64,000 bases of DNA, taken from assembly GCA_963797635.1 (NCBI GenBank), contig CAWCPZ010000010.1, positions 372,001 through 436,000 on the forward strand. Direction: 5' to 3'. Both the position numbers and the translations under genes were made by a program. This document shows positions 10,634 through 19,043 of this stretch, piece by piece. The notes below the pieces were generated by a model. It saw nothing but the letters and a program-made list of their open reading frames with translations, did not search any database and was not told the origin of the DNA. This DNA is from JAOUEA01 sp963797635 (GTDB lineage: Bacteria > Actinomycetota > UBA4738 > HRBIN12). Each line of letters starts with the position of its first letter. Position 1 is the stretch's first letter.

Positions 10634-10659
10634 GGCGGCCGGCCCGAAGGCCGGCCGCC
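10634..10659 (+). terminator. Strong GC hairpin closing the signalling operon
   Basis: A perfect 11-bp stem (GGCGGCCGGCC / GGCCGGCCGCC) with a CGAA tetraloop begins seven bases after the stop of the small membrane gene. No T tract follows, which is common for terminators in high-GC actinobacteria. It would also work as an end for the minus-strand fragment behind it. Confidence 0.75.
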
Positions 10660-10687
10660 CGGTGCGCGTCGGTTCCGGAGTTCCTCC

Positions 10688-11107
10688 TCAGGCTCCCCGA
10701 ACCGTGACTTCCAGCACGTCCATGAAGAACGGGTCGCCGTGGTTCGACAGCATCACGAACCGGATGATCCGGACGTTCTTCTTGCCGGCGGTGGCGTCGA
10801 AGGACCGGAGCACACCATCGCTCTTGGCCTTCGCGTCCACGGCGGTCTTCCAGGGCGCGTCACTGTCCGTGCGCGTCTGGATCTGGAAGTGCTTCACGCC
10901 GGCCGTGGAGTCGTCGCCACACGAACCGCCGCTCGCCACGCCGAAGCTGGTGACGTCCACCGCCTTCGGGAGTCGCACGATGGCCCGGCGCGGACCCGCC
11001 ACGCCGCTGTCGCCGTTGTCGACCGAGTCCGACGGCCACCCCGAGCCGAGGTTGAGGTGCGTACACGCCCACCGCGGGAACGTGCCGGCGTGGCGGGTTC
11101 GTCCGGT
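10688..11107 (-). pseudogene. Discoidin/F5-8C-like C-terminal domain, 5'-truncated
   Basis: About 130 residues in one open frame without any start codon near its 5' end: the frame is closed by TGA at 11108-11110 and the first ATG is at 11002, already inside the domain. The sequence (LNLGSGWPSDSVDNGDSG, then HFQIQTRTDSDAPWKTA, then RFVMLSNHGDPFFMDVLEV) has the look of a galactose-binding-like beta sandwich of the F5/8 type C kind at the end of a secreted protein. Family assignment is tentative. The 5' end stops just where an inverted copy of its own 3' end begins on the other strand, which points to a rearrangement. Confidence 0.45.
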
Positions 11108-11181
11108 TCACGATGCGGTCGAACCACGGCGACGCGAACTTCATGGACGTCCTGGAGGTGACGGTTCGCGGGACGACGTAG
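11096..11181 (+). repeat. Inverted, diverged copy of the 3' end of the discoidin-like fragment
   Basis: On the plus strand this stretch reads RFTMRSNHGDANFMDVLEV and stops at TAG 11179-11181; the minus-strand fragment ends RFVMLSNHGDPFFMDVLEV. About four fifths of the bases match over roughly 77 positions. The upstream part of the domain is missing on this strand, so only the last ~28 codons of a paralogous gene are left. Together the two pieces stand head to head. Confidence 0.6.
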
Positions 11182-11184
11182 CGC

Positions 11185-13293
11185 TCAGCGCTTGCGGATG
11201 ATGTCGATCACGATCGCGATGGTGAGCAGGCCGCCCACCACGCCGAACGTGATCGGCACCCACGGCGCCACGCGGTCGGACACGCCGGTGAGGCCGCTCG
11301 CCAGGACCGCGGCGCCCGCGATCAATCCGAGGGCGAGCCGCCGGCCGGCGCGGCGGATCGTCTCTTCGAGCGTCGCGGCGCGGAAGTTGACCTCGAGCTT
11401 CTGACCGGGTCGTGCGCCGATCAGCCGCTCCACGGCCTCGACGACGCGCAGCGCCCGCACCTTGAACTTCTGCGTCTGATAGAAGAGCGCCTTCAGGTCG
11501 AACTTGCCGCCCATCTCCTTGAACACGCTGCGCATCAGGAACCCGCCGGCCACATCGAAGGGGTCGAGCTCGGGATCGAGTGCGGCGGTGGCCAGCTGCA
11601 TCTGCGCCAGCGCCTTGCCGGTCAGCGTGAGCGAGGCCGGCAGCGGAACCCCGTGGCGGAGCGAGACCTCGGTCATCTCCTGCAGGACCGGTCCCAGCTG
11701 GATCTCGGCCAGCGACGCCGTGCGGTAGGTCCCCATCAGCTGGCCGATCTCGCCGCGGAAGGCATCGACGTCGAGGTCGTTGCGGTCGATCGCGCCCGAC
11801 ATCATCAGCGTCACATCGGTGAGGAAGCCGACGTCCTCCTGCCAGAAGGCCATCAGCAGCAGCATCAGCTGTTCGCGCATCTCCGGGTCGACCTCGCCCA
11901 CCATGCCGAAGTCCAGGAAGTAGATGCGGTCGTTCCACCACATCAGGTTGCCCGGGTGCGGGTCGGCGTGGAAGAACCCGTCGACCAGGATCTGCTTGTA
12001 GTAGCTCTCGAGCAGCTGTCGCGCGGCCTCCTTGCGCACGCTGCCCTCGGGCGCCTGGGAGATCGCGACCCCTTGGATCTCTTCCATCACCAACAACCGG
12101 GAGGACGACAGGTCGTCGTAGACGTCGGGCACGGCGAGGCGGTCGTAGTCCTCGATCACGCCGCGCATCCGCTCGATGTTGCCGGCTTCCTGCCGGAAGT
12201 CGAGCTCGCGATGCAGCGACGTCGACAGGTGCTCGAACACCGCGCCCATGTCGATCACCTGGTTGAGGCCGGGGCGGTCGCTCACCTTCTCGGCGAACAG
12301 CTCCAGCAACGCGAGGTCCTGCTCGATCTCCTCGCGGGCGTTCGGTCGCTGGACCTTGACCACCACCCGCTCGCCGGTCGCCAGCGTGGCCCGGTGCACC
12401 TCGGCGATCGTGCCGGCCGCGAGCGGCTTCGCGTCGATCGTCTCGAACACGTCCTCCCACGGGACACCCAGCTCCCGCTCCATCACCTGCACCACGGCCT
12501 GCTCCGACAGCGGGTTCACGTGGTCCTGCAGCGTCGCGAGTTCCTCGATGAACTCGGGCGGCAACAGGTCGGGTCGCGTCGACAGCACCTGGCCGAGCTT
12601 GGCGAACGTCGGGCCGAGTTCCTCCAGCGCCGAACGCAGACGCTTGGCTTGTCGCTGCCGGCCCACCGCGCCGTCCTCGTCGGGGCGTCCGAACAGCTCC
12701 TTCATCCCGTGCTTGGCGAACACCGCGGCGATGTGGCTGCCGCGCGCCATCAGCCGGGGCTCGGTCTCGTGCAGGTCGGCGGCGCTGCCGCGGATCGCCG
12801 TGCCCGACCGGACGGTCGCCTTCTGCACGGTGGTGCTGCCATCGGGCGCCGCGGTGTTCACGATGATCACCGTGCATCGCGCGTTGTGGCTGATCCGGTT
12901 GGGGACGTTGCCCAGCAGGAACTCCTTGCGGCCCGCCATGCCGGCGTTGCCCACGACGAGCACGTCGATGGCGTGTTCCTCGGCCGCTTCGACGATCGCC
13001 ATGGCGGGGTCGTCGTGCAGCACGACGTGCGCCTGACCGCGGTCGCCCGCCACCTGCCGCGCGTAGATGCCGAGGTCGTCGGCCGCACCGGCTGCGCGCG
13101 TGGCCTCGGCTGCGCCGTACTGCGTCCCCCCGGGGTTCGGCGCCAGCACCACCTGCACGATGTGGAGCTCGGCGCCGAACGCATCGGCGAACGTCGCCGC
13201 CCAGCGCACGGCTCGCTCGGCCGTCTCGGATCGGTCGGTGCCGACCATGACGCGGTCGATGGGACCGGAGATCTGCGGTTCGGCTGCGCTCAT
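11185..13293 (-). CDS. Universal stress domain fused to UbiB/AarF (ABC1) kinase-like protein
   Basis: A 702-residue fusion. Residues ~12-155 form a Usp domain (RVMVGTDRSETAERAVRWA, then VVGNAGMAGRKEFLLGNVPN, the ATP-type loop G-2x-G-9x-G/N). Residues ~190-560 form an ABC1/UbiB atypical kinase: the family KxGQ motif (TFAKLGQVLSTRPDLLP, ~229), an A-rich loop AAGTIAEVH in place of the usual AAASIGQVH, VKVQRP, HADPHPGNLMWW (~440) and the metal-binding DFG (~457). Two C-terminal TM helices end in IIRKR. UbiB proteins are membrane ATPases of lipid/quinone metabolism; a Usp front end would add nucleotide or stress sensing (inference). ATG 13293 is chosen because CATGAT lies six bases upstream, matching the local leaderless pattern; a longer start at 13329 is possible. 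Confidence 0.9.
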   Translation of the reverse strand: MSAAEPQISGPIDRVMVGTDRSETAERAVRWAATFADAFGAELHIVQVVLAPNPGGTQYGAAEATRAAGAADDLGIYARQVAGDRGQAHVVLHDDPAMAIVEAAEEHAIDVLVVGNAGMAGRKEFLLGNVPNRISHNARCTVIIVNTAAPDGSTTVQKATVRSGTAIRGSAADLHETEPRLMARGSHIAAVFAKHGMKELFGRPDEDGAVGRQRQAKRLRSALEELGPTFAKLGQVLSTRPDLLPPEFIEELATLQDHVNPLSEQAVVQVMERELGVPWEDVFETIDAKPLAAGTIAEVHRATLATGERVVVKVQRPNAREEIEQDLALLELFAEKVSDRPGLNQVIDMGAVFEHLSTSLHRELDFRQEAGNIERMRGVIEDYDRLAVPDVYDDLSSSRLLVMEEIQGVAISQAPEGSVRKEAARQLLESYYKQILVDGFFHADPHPGNLMWWNDRIYFLDFGMVGEVDPEMREQLMLLLMAFWQEDVGFLTDVTLMMSGAIDRNDLDVDAFRGEIGQLMGTYRTASLAEIQLGPVLQEMTEVSLRHGVPLPASLTLTGKALAQMQLATAALDPELDPFDVAGGFLMRSVFKEMGGKFDLKALFYQTQKFKVRALRVVEAVERLIGARPGQKLEVNFRAATLEETIRRAGRRLALGLIAGAAVLASGLTGVSDRVAPWVPITFGVVGGLLTIAIVIDIIRKR

Positions 13294-13408
13294 GGACGCA
13301 TCATGGCCGTTCGGAGGCCTGTGCGCCAAGGAAGTCGCCCCGTGGAGCTTGCGGCGCAGGCCCGAACCTGCGGCGGGGTGCCTGCATCCCCGGGACGAAC
13401 CCCGTTGA

Positions 13409-13414
13409 TAGACT
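13409..13414 (+). promoter_or_regulatory. -10 box (TAGACT) of tRNA-Thr
   Basis: TAGACT ends 11 bases before the tRNA 5' end. The same hexamer stands 12 bases before the second tRNA-Thr at 41731-41736, so the pairing is unlikely to be chance. Confidence 0.55.
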
Positions 13415-13425
13415 CGCCCGAACCC

Positions 13426-13497
13426 GCCGGAGTAGCTCAGGGGTAGAGCAACCGCCTCGTAAGTGGTAGGTCATGGGTTCAAATCCCATCTCCGGCT
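13426..13497 (+). tRNA. tRNA-Thr (anticodon CGT)
   Basis: A 72-base cloverleaf: acceptor GCCGGAG pairs fully with CTCCGGC, D arm GCTC/GAGC, anticodon stem ACCGC/GTGGT (one G-T pair) with loop CTCGTAA giving anticodon CGT, and T arm ATGGG-TTCAAAT-CCCAT. Discriminator base T. The 3' CCA is not encoded. It reads ACG codons. Confidence 0.95.
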
Positions 13498-13559
13498 CTG
13501 TCCATACCGACACCACGCGGGCTCCGTGCGACCGCGGGCTGGTGCTAGGATGCGGCCCG

Positions 13560-14253
13560 ATGAAGTCGGCTCGCAAGCTGCTCGCCACCGTGTTCGCCTC
13601 GCTGCTGTTGGCCCTCGCCGGCGCCACGGCCGCGCTCGCGCAGACGCCCATCGACCCCTCGGCCACCGTGACCGAGAACGAGAGCGCCACCGCGCCCATC
13701 AACCCCTTCGGGATCTCGATCTCGCTCGCCATGATCCTCGGGCTCACGGGCCTGCTCGTGGTCCTGATCATCATCATCCGGTACATGCGCTTCGCGCCCC
13801 GGTTCTCCCAGGACGAGGAGTCCATGAAGGTCGTTCGGGCCGATCGGGTGGTGCTGGGCCAGGAACTCCCTCGCCGCAACGTCGACCTGTCGCAGGCCGC
13901 TCCGGTGCTCGTGGCGCCCCCGGCCGTGCCGACGTCGCTCCCGGCCGCCTCGACCGAGGCCCCTGCCGCCGCGGCCGCCCCGGAGCCGGTGGCCGTCGCC
14001 GCTGCAGCGCCCGCTCCCGCACCTGCCGCCGCATCCGCCCCCGCGCCGGCCGCCGCTCCCGCCGCCGCCGCAGCACCGGCCCCGGCCCCCGGCCGCGACG
14101 GAGGAGCGGCCCGAGGTCTCGCTCGATCAGGAGACCTTCGACGCGACCCTCAAAGAGCTCCTCGACGCCGGCACCGATCGCCGGATCGCCGAGGGCAAGG
14201 CTCGCCGCGCCGCCATGATCGCGGCGCGCAAGAAGGCCGCCGGCGAAGGCTGA
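13560..14253 (+). CDS. Secreted/membrane Ala-Pro-rich protein, one frame break
   Basis: ATG 13560 follows TAGGAT by eight bases. An N-terminal signal peptide (KLLATVFASLLLALAGATAALA) is followed by a short extracytoplasmic part, one TM helix (LAMILGLTGLLVVLIIIIRY), a cytoplasmic Ala/Pro-rich linker of about 75 residues and a helical C-terminus (FDATLKELLDAGTDRRIAEG, then ARRAAMIAARKKAAGEG). The C-terminus is in another frame; removing one C from the run CCCCC at 14086-14090 gives a continuous protein through TEERPEVSLDQETF. No family is recognised. It precedes the zinc metalloprotease gene by 42 bases but that gene has its own promoter-like box. Confidence 0.6.
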
Positions 14254-14295
14254 CGTCACCGATCGCGTCGATCCACGGCGCAGTAAGGTCGTTCC

Positions 14296-15366
14296 ATGAG
14301 CGCCACCCAGGTGGATTGGTCCATGGGTTCCCCGTCTGCTCGGCTCGCCGACTGGGACACCGCCCTGCAGGTCGGTCGCAAGGTCTCCGGTCCGGGTGTC
14401 CGGGTCGCCGCCGCCGACCGCGCCCGCATGCGCGAGGACTTCGCCGAACTCGTGCCGCTGGCCGAGGAGCTGATCCTCACCCGGACCTCGATGACGATGA
14501 CCGGCTTCCGGTCGCGCGCCTGGGTGATGGCGCGCAGCGAATGGATCCGCGCCAACCTCACCGGCCTGCAACGTCTGCTCGAGCCCCTCGCCGAACGTCT
14601 GCTCGCCGGCAAGCGCTCGAGCCGGGGGGAGTTCAAGCGCAAGGCGATGGGGGCCCAGGCCGGAGCGCTGTTCGGATACGTCGGCAAACGGGTGCTCGGC
14701 CAGTACGACGTCTTCCTCCCGCCCGACGACGAGGGACTGCTCTACTTCGTCGGTCCCAACGTCGCCGAGGTGGAACAGCGGTTCTCGCTTCCCGCGCGCG
14801 ACTTCCGGTTGTGGATCGCGATCCACGAGGTCACGCACCGCGTGCAGTTCGGCTCGGCGCCGTGGTTGCGCGGTCATCTGCAGGGCCTCGTCGACCAGTA
14901 CCTCCAGGGGATCTCGCTCGACTCCAAGGAGTTGGTGGACCAGATCAAGCGCGCGGTCGACGAGGCGCGTGGCGGCGTCGACGCTCGGATGGGCGGCATC
15001 TTCCTGTTGCTGACGCCGCAGCAGCGCGAGCTGTTCGTGCAGATGCAAGGGCTGATGTCCCTGCTCGAGGGGCACGCGTCCTACGTCATGAACGAGGTGG
15101 CGCGCGATCACATCGCCGACGTCGACCGGATGCGCCGGGCGCTCGCCGTTCGGCGTCGTGGATCGAGCATGGAGCGGGGCATCCAGAAGGCGATCGGGTT
15201 CGAGCAGAAGATCCAGCAGTACGAGGGTGGAGAACGGTTCGTCCGCGAGGTGATCGCGAGCGCGGGCATGGACACCTTCAACCAGGTGTGGGTCGCGCCC
15301 ACCAACCTGCCGACGCTGGACGAGGTGGGCGAGCCCGCGCGCTGGATCGAGCGGATCTCGAGCTAG
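14296..15366 (+). CDS. Zinc-dependent metalloprotease-like protein (DUF2342 type)
   Basis: A 356-residue protein with the zinc signature HEVTHRVQF (HExxH) at about residue 177 and a downstream Glu in LLEGHASYVMNEVA that would be the third ligand. It belongs to the actinobacterial family annotated as zinc-dependent metalloprotease or F420-biosynthesis-associated protein, regularly next to tilS; its substrate is unknown. ATG 14296 has TAAGGT six bases upstream, so a leaderless start is likely. tilS follows after three bases, so both are probably co-transcribed. Confidence 0.85.
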   Translation: MSATQVDWSMGSPSARLADWDTALQVGRKVSGPGVRVAAADRARMREDFAELVPLAEELILTRTSMTMTGFRSRAWVMARSEWIRANLTGLQRLLEPLAERLLAGKRSSRGEFKRKAMGAQAGALFGYVGKRVLGQYDVFLPPDDEGLLYFVGPNVAEVEQRFSLPARDFRLWIAIHEVTHRVQFGSAPWLRGHLQGLVDQYLQGISLDSKELVDQIKRAVDEARGGVDARMGGIFLLLTPQQRELFVQMQGLMSLLEGHASYVMNEVARDHIADVDRMRRALAVRRRGSSMERGIQKAIGFEQKIQQYEGGERFVREVIASAGMDTFNQVWVAPTNLPTLDEVGEPARWIERISS

Positions 15367-15369
15367 GCC

Positions 15370-16386
15370 ATGCGGCGCCCGCCCGCCGTCGCCCGCGTGC
15401 TGGAGCGGGCCACGGCGACCTCGCGCACGCACCACCTGTTCCTGCCGAACCAGACCGCGCTGCTGGCGGTCTCGGGCGGTCCCGATTCGGTGTGCCTGGC
15501 CGAGACGATGGTGCGCCTCCGCCGGCTCCTGAAGGTCCGGCTCGAGATCGTGCACGTCGACCACGGCATGCGGGAGGGCTCGAGCCAGGACGCCACCTAC
15601 GTGCGACGGCTCGCCGATCGCCTCCGGCTGCCGGTCCACGTGCGAACGTTGGAGGAGACCCCGCCCGCCGGTGCCTCGGCCGAGGCATGGATGCGTGAAC
15701 GCCGCCGGTTCGCGATCGCCGAGGTCGCTCGCGAGGTCGACGCCGGGCGCATCGTCACCGCGCACACCCTCGATGACCAGGCGGAGACCGTCTTGATGCG
15801 GTTGCTCACCGGATCGGGCGCCACGGGGGTGGCCGGCATCCGCTACCACGCGGGCCCCTACGTGCGGCCGCTGCTGGACGTCACCCGCGCCGAGGTCGAG
15901 GCCTCCTGCCGGTCCCTCGGGCTCCGCCCTCGCCGCGACCCGACGAACGAGGATCCGTCCTACGCGCTGCGCAACGCCATCCGGCTGCAGGCGATCCCGG
16001 CACTGGAAGACGCGGTGGGCCGGGGCGTGAAGGAACCGATGGCCCGCTCGGCGGCGTTGCTGGCCGCCGACGACGCCGAGCTCACGCGCCAGATGCTCCT
16101 CGTGTGGGACGACGCCTTCGAGGAGACCGAAGGCGGCGCCGACCTGCGGGCCGTCGCGCTGCTCGGGCTGCCCCCGCCCATCGCGACCCGGTTGGTCGCC
16201 CAGGCGATCTTCCGATGCGCCAGCTCGGTGAGCCGATCCGACGTGGAGGCCGTCCTCGACCTCGCGGCGGGCCGGCCCGGGCGGCGCCGCGACCTGTCCG
16301 CCGGTTTGAAGGCGCGACGCGACCGGGAGTATGTTCGCATCGCTTCCCCGGTTCGGACCGATCGCACGGAAGGGACCGACCCGTGA
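15370..16386 (+). CDS. tilS: tRNA(Ile)-lysidine synthase
   Basis: 338 residues with the N-type ATP pyrophosphatase motif SGGPDS at 35-40, and further family motifs VHVDHGMREGS, AHTLDDQAETVLMRLLTGSG and RDPTNEDPSYALRN. The enzyme adds lysine to C34 of tRNA-Ile so that it reads AUA. The C-terminal domain is short, as in many actinobacteria. It overlaps hpt by four bases (GTGA at 16383-16386), the conserved tilS-hpt-ftsH order. Confidence 0.95.
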   Translation: MRRPPAVARVLERATATSRTHHLFLPNQTALLAVSGGPDSVCLAETMVRLRRLLKVRLEIVHVDHGMREGSSQDATYVRRLADRLRLPVHVRTLEETPPAGASAEAWMRERRRFAIAEVAREVDAGRIVTAHTLDDQAETVLMRLLTGSGATGVAGIRYHAGPYVRPLLDVTRAEVEASCRSLGLRPRRDPTNEDPSYALRNAIRLQAIPALEDAVGRGVKEPMARSAALLAADDAELTRQMLLVWDDAFEETEGGADLRAVALLGLPPPIATRLVAQAIFRCASSVSRSDVEAVLDLAAGRPGRRRDLSAGLKARRDREYVRIASPVRTDRTEGTDP

Positions 16387-16979
16387 CCGTCACCCACCGG
16401 ACGCCCGCAGCTACACTCACGCTTCCAGTGGAGGCCTACGAACCCGACATCGAGAAGGTCCTGATCTCGTCCGAAGAGATCGAGGCCAAGCTCGTCGAGA
16501 TGGGCGAGGCCATCACCCGGGACTACGACGGACGATCGCTGCTGCTGGTCGGTGTGCTCAAGGGCGCCTTCGTGGTCATGGCCGACCTGGCCCGTCACAT
16601 CCGGCTGCCGCTGGAGTTCGACTTCATGGCGGTCTCGTCCTACGGCGCCGCCACGAAGTCCTCGGGCGTGGTGCGGATCCTCAAGGACCTCGACCACGAT
16701 CTGGAAGGCCGCGACGTGCTGCTGGTCGAGGACATCGTGGATTCCGGCCTGACGCTCAAGTACCTGTTGAAGAACCTCGCCGCGCGCAAGCCCGCCTCGC
16801 TCGAGGTGGCCGCCATGCTGCGCAAGACCGGGATCCAGAAGGTGCCGCTCGACCTGCGGTACATCGGCTTCGACATCCCGCCGGAGTTCGTCGTGGGCTA
16901 CGGCCTCGACTACGCCGAACGCTTCCGCAACCTGCCCTACGTGGCCACGCTCAAGCCCGAGGCGTACGGCGGCGCTTGA
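16383..16979 (+). CDS. hpt: Hypoxanthine phosphoribosyltransferase
   Basis: GTG 16383 overlaps the tilS stop. The 198-residue protein has the PRPP-binding motif VLLVEDIVDSGLTL (~112-125), the loop VLKGAFVVMADL and the flexible-loop region SYGAATKSSGVVRI, then FDIPPEFVVGYGLDYAERFR, a typical C-terminus of the family. It salvages hypoxanthine (and guanine) to nucleotides in the cytosol. Translation is coupled to tilS and transcription probably continues to ftsH 101 bases on. Confidence 0.95.
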   Translation: MTVTHRTPAATLTLPVEAYEPDIEKVLISSEEIEAKLVEMGEAITRDYDGRSLLLVGVLKGAFVVMADLARHIRLPLEFDFMAVSSYGAATKSSGVVRILKDLDHDLEGRDVLLVEDIVDSGLTLKYLLKNLAARKPASLEVAAMLRKTGIQKVPLDLRYIGFDIPPEFVVGYGLDYAERFRNLPYVATLKPEAYGGA

Positions 16980-17080
16980 GCCTCCCCTCCGGTCTGAGGC
17001 CGGTGCTACCATCGTGCCCGGGCTCCCGTGCGTCCGGCGCGTGAGCCTCGCAGCGTCTTCCCGCACGGCAAGGAGCAGCC

Positions 17081-19021
17081 CTGAGTCAGCAACCCGAGAC
17101 CCCGCTGAAGCGTTTCGCGCGCACCCCGACGCTCTGGATCGTGCTCGTCACGCTCCTGTTCCTGCTCGCGCTGTCGCTGTTCACCAGCGAGGGCGGCGGG
17201 GACGAGATGTCGTTCTCGGACTTCCAGACCGCGGTGGCCGACGGGCGCGTCCAGGACGCCACGATCCACGACGCCGACCAGACGGTCACCGGTGATCTCG
17301 ACGACGGCACCGGCTACACCACCAGCTACCCCACGGAGTACGCCGACGACCTCGCCGGCATCCTGCAGAAGGCGGGCGTGCCCACCGAGGTCGATCCCCA
17401 GAAGCCGAACGCCCTGCTGTCCACCTTCATCACCGTGCTGCTCCCCGTGCTGCTGATCGGCGGCATCCTGCTGTTCGTCATGAACCGCTCGCAGGGCGGC
17501 GGCGGCCGGGTCATGCAGTTCGGTCGGAGCAAGCACAAGACGGTCAACAAGGACCAGCCCAAGACCACCTTCGCCGACGTCGCCGGGGTCGACGAGGCGA
17601 TCGAGGAACTGCAGGAGGTCAAGGAGTACCTGCAGGCGCCGGCGAAGTTCCAGGCCATGGGCGCCAAGATCCCGCGGGGGGTCCTGCTCTTCGGTCCTCC
17701 CGGTACCGGCAAGACGTTGCTCGCTCGCGCCGTGGCCGGCGAGGCGGGCGTGCCGTTCTTCACGATCAGCGGCTCCGACTTCGTCGAGATGTTCGTGGGG
17801 GTCGGCGCCGCGCGGGTGCGCGACCTGTTCGAGCAGGCGAAGGCGACGGCCCCGGCCATCGTGTTCATCGACGAGATCGATGCGGTGGGGCGCCAGCGGG
17901 GCGCCGGGCTGGGTGGCGGTCACGACGAGCGCGAGCAGACCCTGAACCAGCTGTTGGTCGAGATGGACGGGTTCGATCAGCGTTCCACGGTGATCCTGAT
18001 GGCGGCCACGAACCGCCCCGACATCCTCGACCCCGCGCTCTTGCGGCCCGGGCGGTTCGACCGTCAGGTCGTGATCGACCGTCCCGACCTCGAGGGCCGC
18101 AAGGCGATCCTGCGCGTCCACGCGCGCGGCAAGCCGTTCGACCAGACCGTCGACCTCGCGGTGCTGGCGCGGCGCACCCCCGGGTTCACCGGCGCCGATC
18201 TCGCCAACGTCATCAACGAAGGTGCCCTGTTGGCGGCACGCCGCAACAAGCGAGCCATCTCCATGAAGGAGATCGAGGAAGCCGTCGACCGCGTCATGGC
18301 CGGCCCCGAGCGCAAGAGCCGCGTGATGGACGAGGAGGAGCGCCGCCTGATCGCCTACCACGAAGGTGGCCACGCCATGGTGGCGCACGTCCTGCCGAAC
18401 ACCGACGAGGTCCACAAGATCACGGTGATCCCGCGCGGCCGCGCGCTGGGCTACACGCTCACGCTGCCCGAGCAGGACAAGTTCCTGATGACGCGCGAAC
18501 AGCTCCGTGACGAGCTCGCCATGCTGATGGGCGGCCGGGTCGCCGAAGAGATCGTCGCGGGCGACGTCACCACGGGAGCCGGCAACGACATCGAGCGGGC
18601 CACGAAGATCGCTCACCAGATGGTCACCGAGTACGGCATGAGCGACACGATCGGTCCCCGCACGCTCGGCCAGAAGCAGGGCGAGGTGTTCCTCGGCCGC
18701 GACTGGGGGTCCACACCCGACTACTCCGACGCCGTCGCCTTCGAGATCGACTCGGAGATCCGGCAGCTGATCGACGAGGCGCACGACGTGGCCCTCGACA
18801 TCCTCACCGAGAACCGAGCCAAGCTCGATGCGCTCGCCGCTCGACTCATCGAGATCGAGACGATGGATCGCGAGGAGGTCGAGCAGTTCTTCGCCGACAT
18901 CGAGCGCCGTTTGCCGCGGGAGCACGAGGTGCGCTCGGCCGGGCTCGCGGTCTCCCGGCAGGCCAAACGACCGTCCACGGGCAAGGGCTCCGGCGGCACG
19001 CTCGGCCTCAGCCCCGCCTGA
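17081..19021 (+). CDS. ftsH: ATP-dependent zinc metalloprotease FtsH
   Basis: 646 residues from a CTG start. The frame has no ATG or GTG before the first membrane helix; CTG 17081 sits behind AAGGAG (17070-17075) with five bases of spacing, whereas the first GTG (17141) would cut the helix LWIVLVTLLFLLALSLF in half. After the helix come a periplasmic domain, a second helix, the AAA module with GPPGTGKT (~205), IVFIDEIDAVG and the SRH, then the protease with HEGGHAMVAH (zinc, ~427). It degrades membrane and short-lived cytosolic proteins as a hexamer. The usual tilS-hpt-ftsH order is kept. Confidence 0.95.
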   Translation: MSQQPETPLKRFARTPTLWIVLVTLLFLLALSLFTSEGGGDEMSFSDFQTAVADGRVQDATIHDADQTVTGDLDDGTGYTTSYPTEYADDLAGILQKAGVPTEVDPQKPNALLSTFITVLLPVLLIGGILLFVMNRSQGGGGRVMQFGRSKHKTVNKDQPKTTFADVAGVDEAIEELQEVKEYLQAPAKFQAMGAKIPRGVLLFGPPGTGKTLLARAVAGEAGVPFFTISGSDFVEMFVGVGAARVRDLFEQAKATAPAIVFIDEIDAVGRQRGAGLGGGHDEREQTLNQLLVEMDGFDQRSTVILMAATNRPDILDPALLRPGRFDRQVVIDRPDLEGRKAILRVHARGKPFDQTVDLAVLARRTPGFTGADLANVINEGALLAARRNKRAISMKEIEEAVDRVMAGPERKSRVMDEEERRLIAYHEGGHAMVAHVLPNTDEVHKITVIPRGRALGYTLTLPEQDKFLMTREQLRDELAMLMGGRVAEEIVAGDVTTGAGNDIERATKIAHQMVTEYGMSDTIGPRTLGQKQGEVFLGRDWGSTPDYSDAVAFEIDSEIRQLIDEAHDVALDILTENRAKLDALAARLIEIETMDREEVEQFFADIERRLPREHEVRSAGLAVSRQAKRPSTGKGSGGTLGLSPA

Positions 19022-19043
19022 GCCGCTCGGTAGACTGCGCACC

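Noticed and set aside
10688..11181. Insertion sequence
   Set aside because: Inverted similarity exists, but no transposase, target duplication or terminal repeat.
11653..13446. Long plus-strand open frame over the Usp-UbiB gene
   Set aside because: Exact antisense of a gene with clear Usp and UbiB motifs; His/Leu/Arg-rich shadow typical of high GC.
13960..14100. GCC/CCG-rich tract as a possible tandem repeat or CRISPR
   Set aside because: It is the Ala-Pro linker of a membrane protein; no regular unit or spacer.
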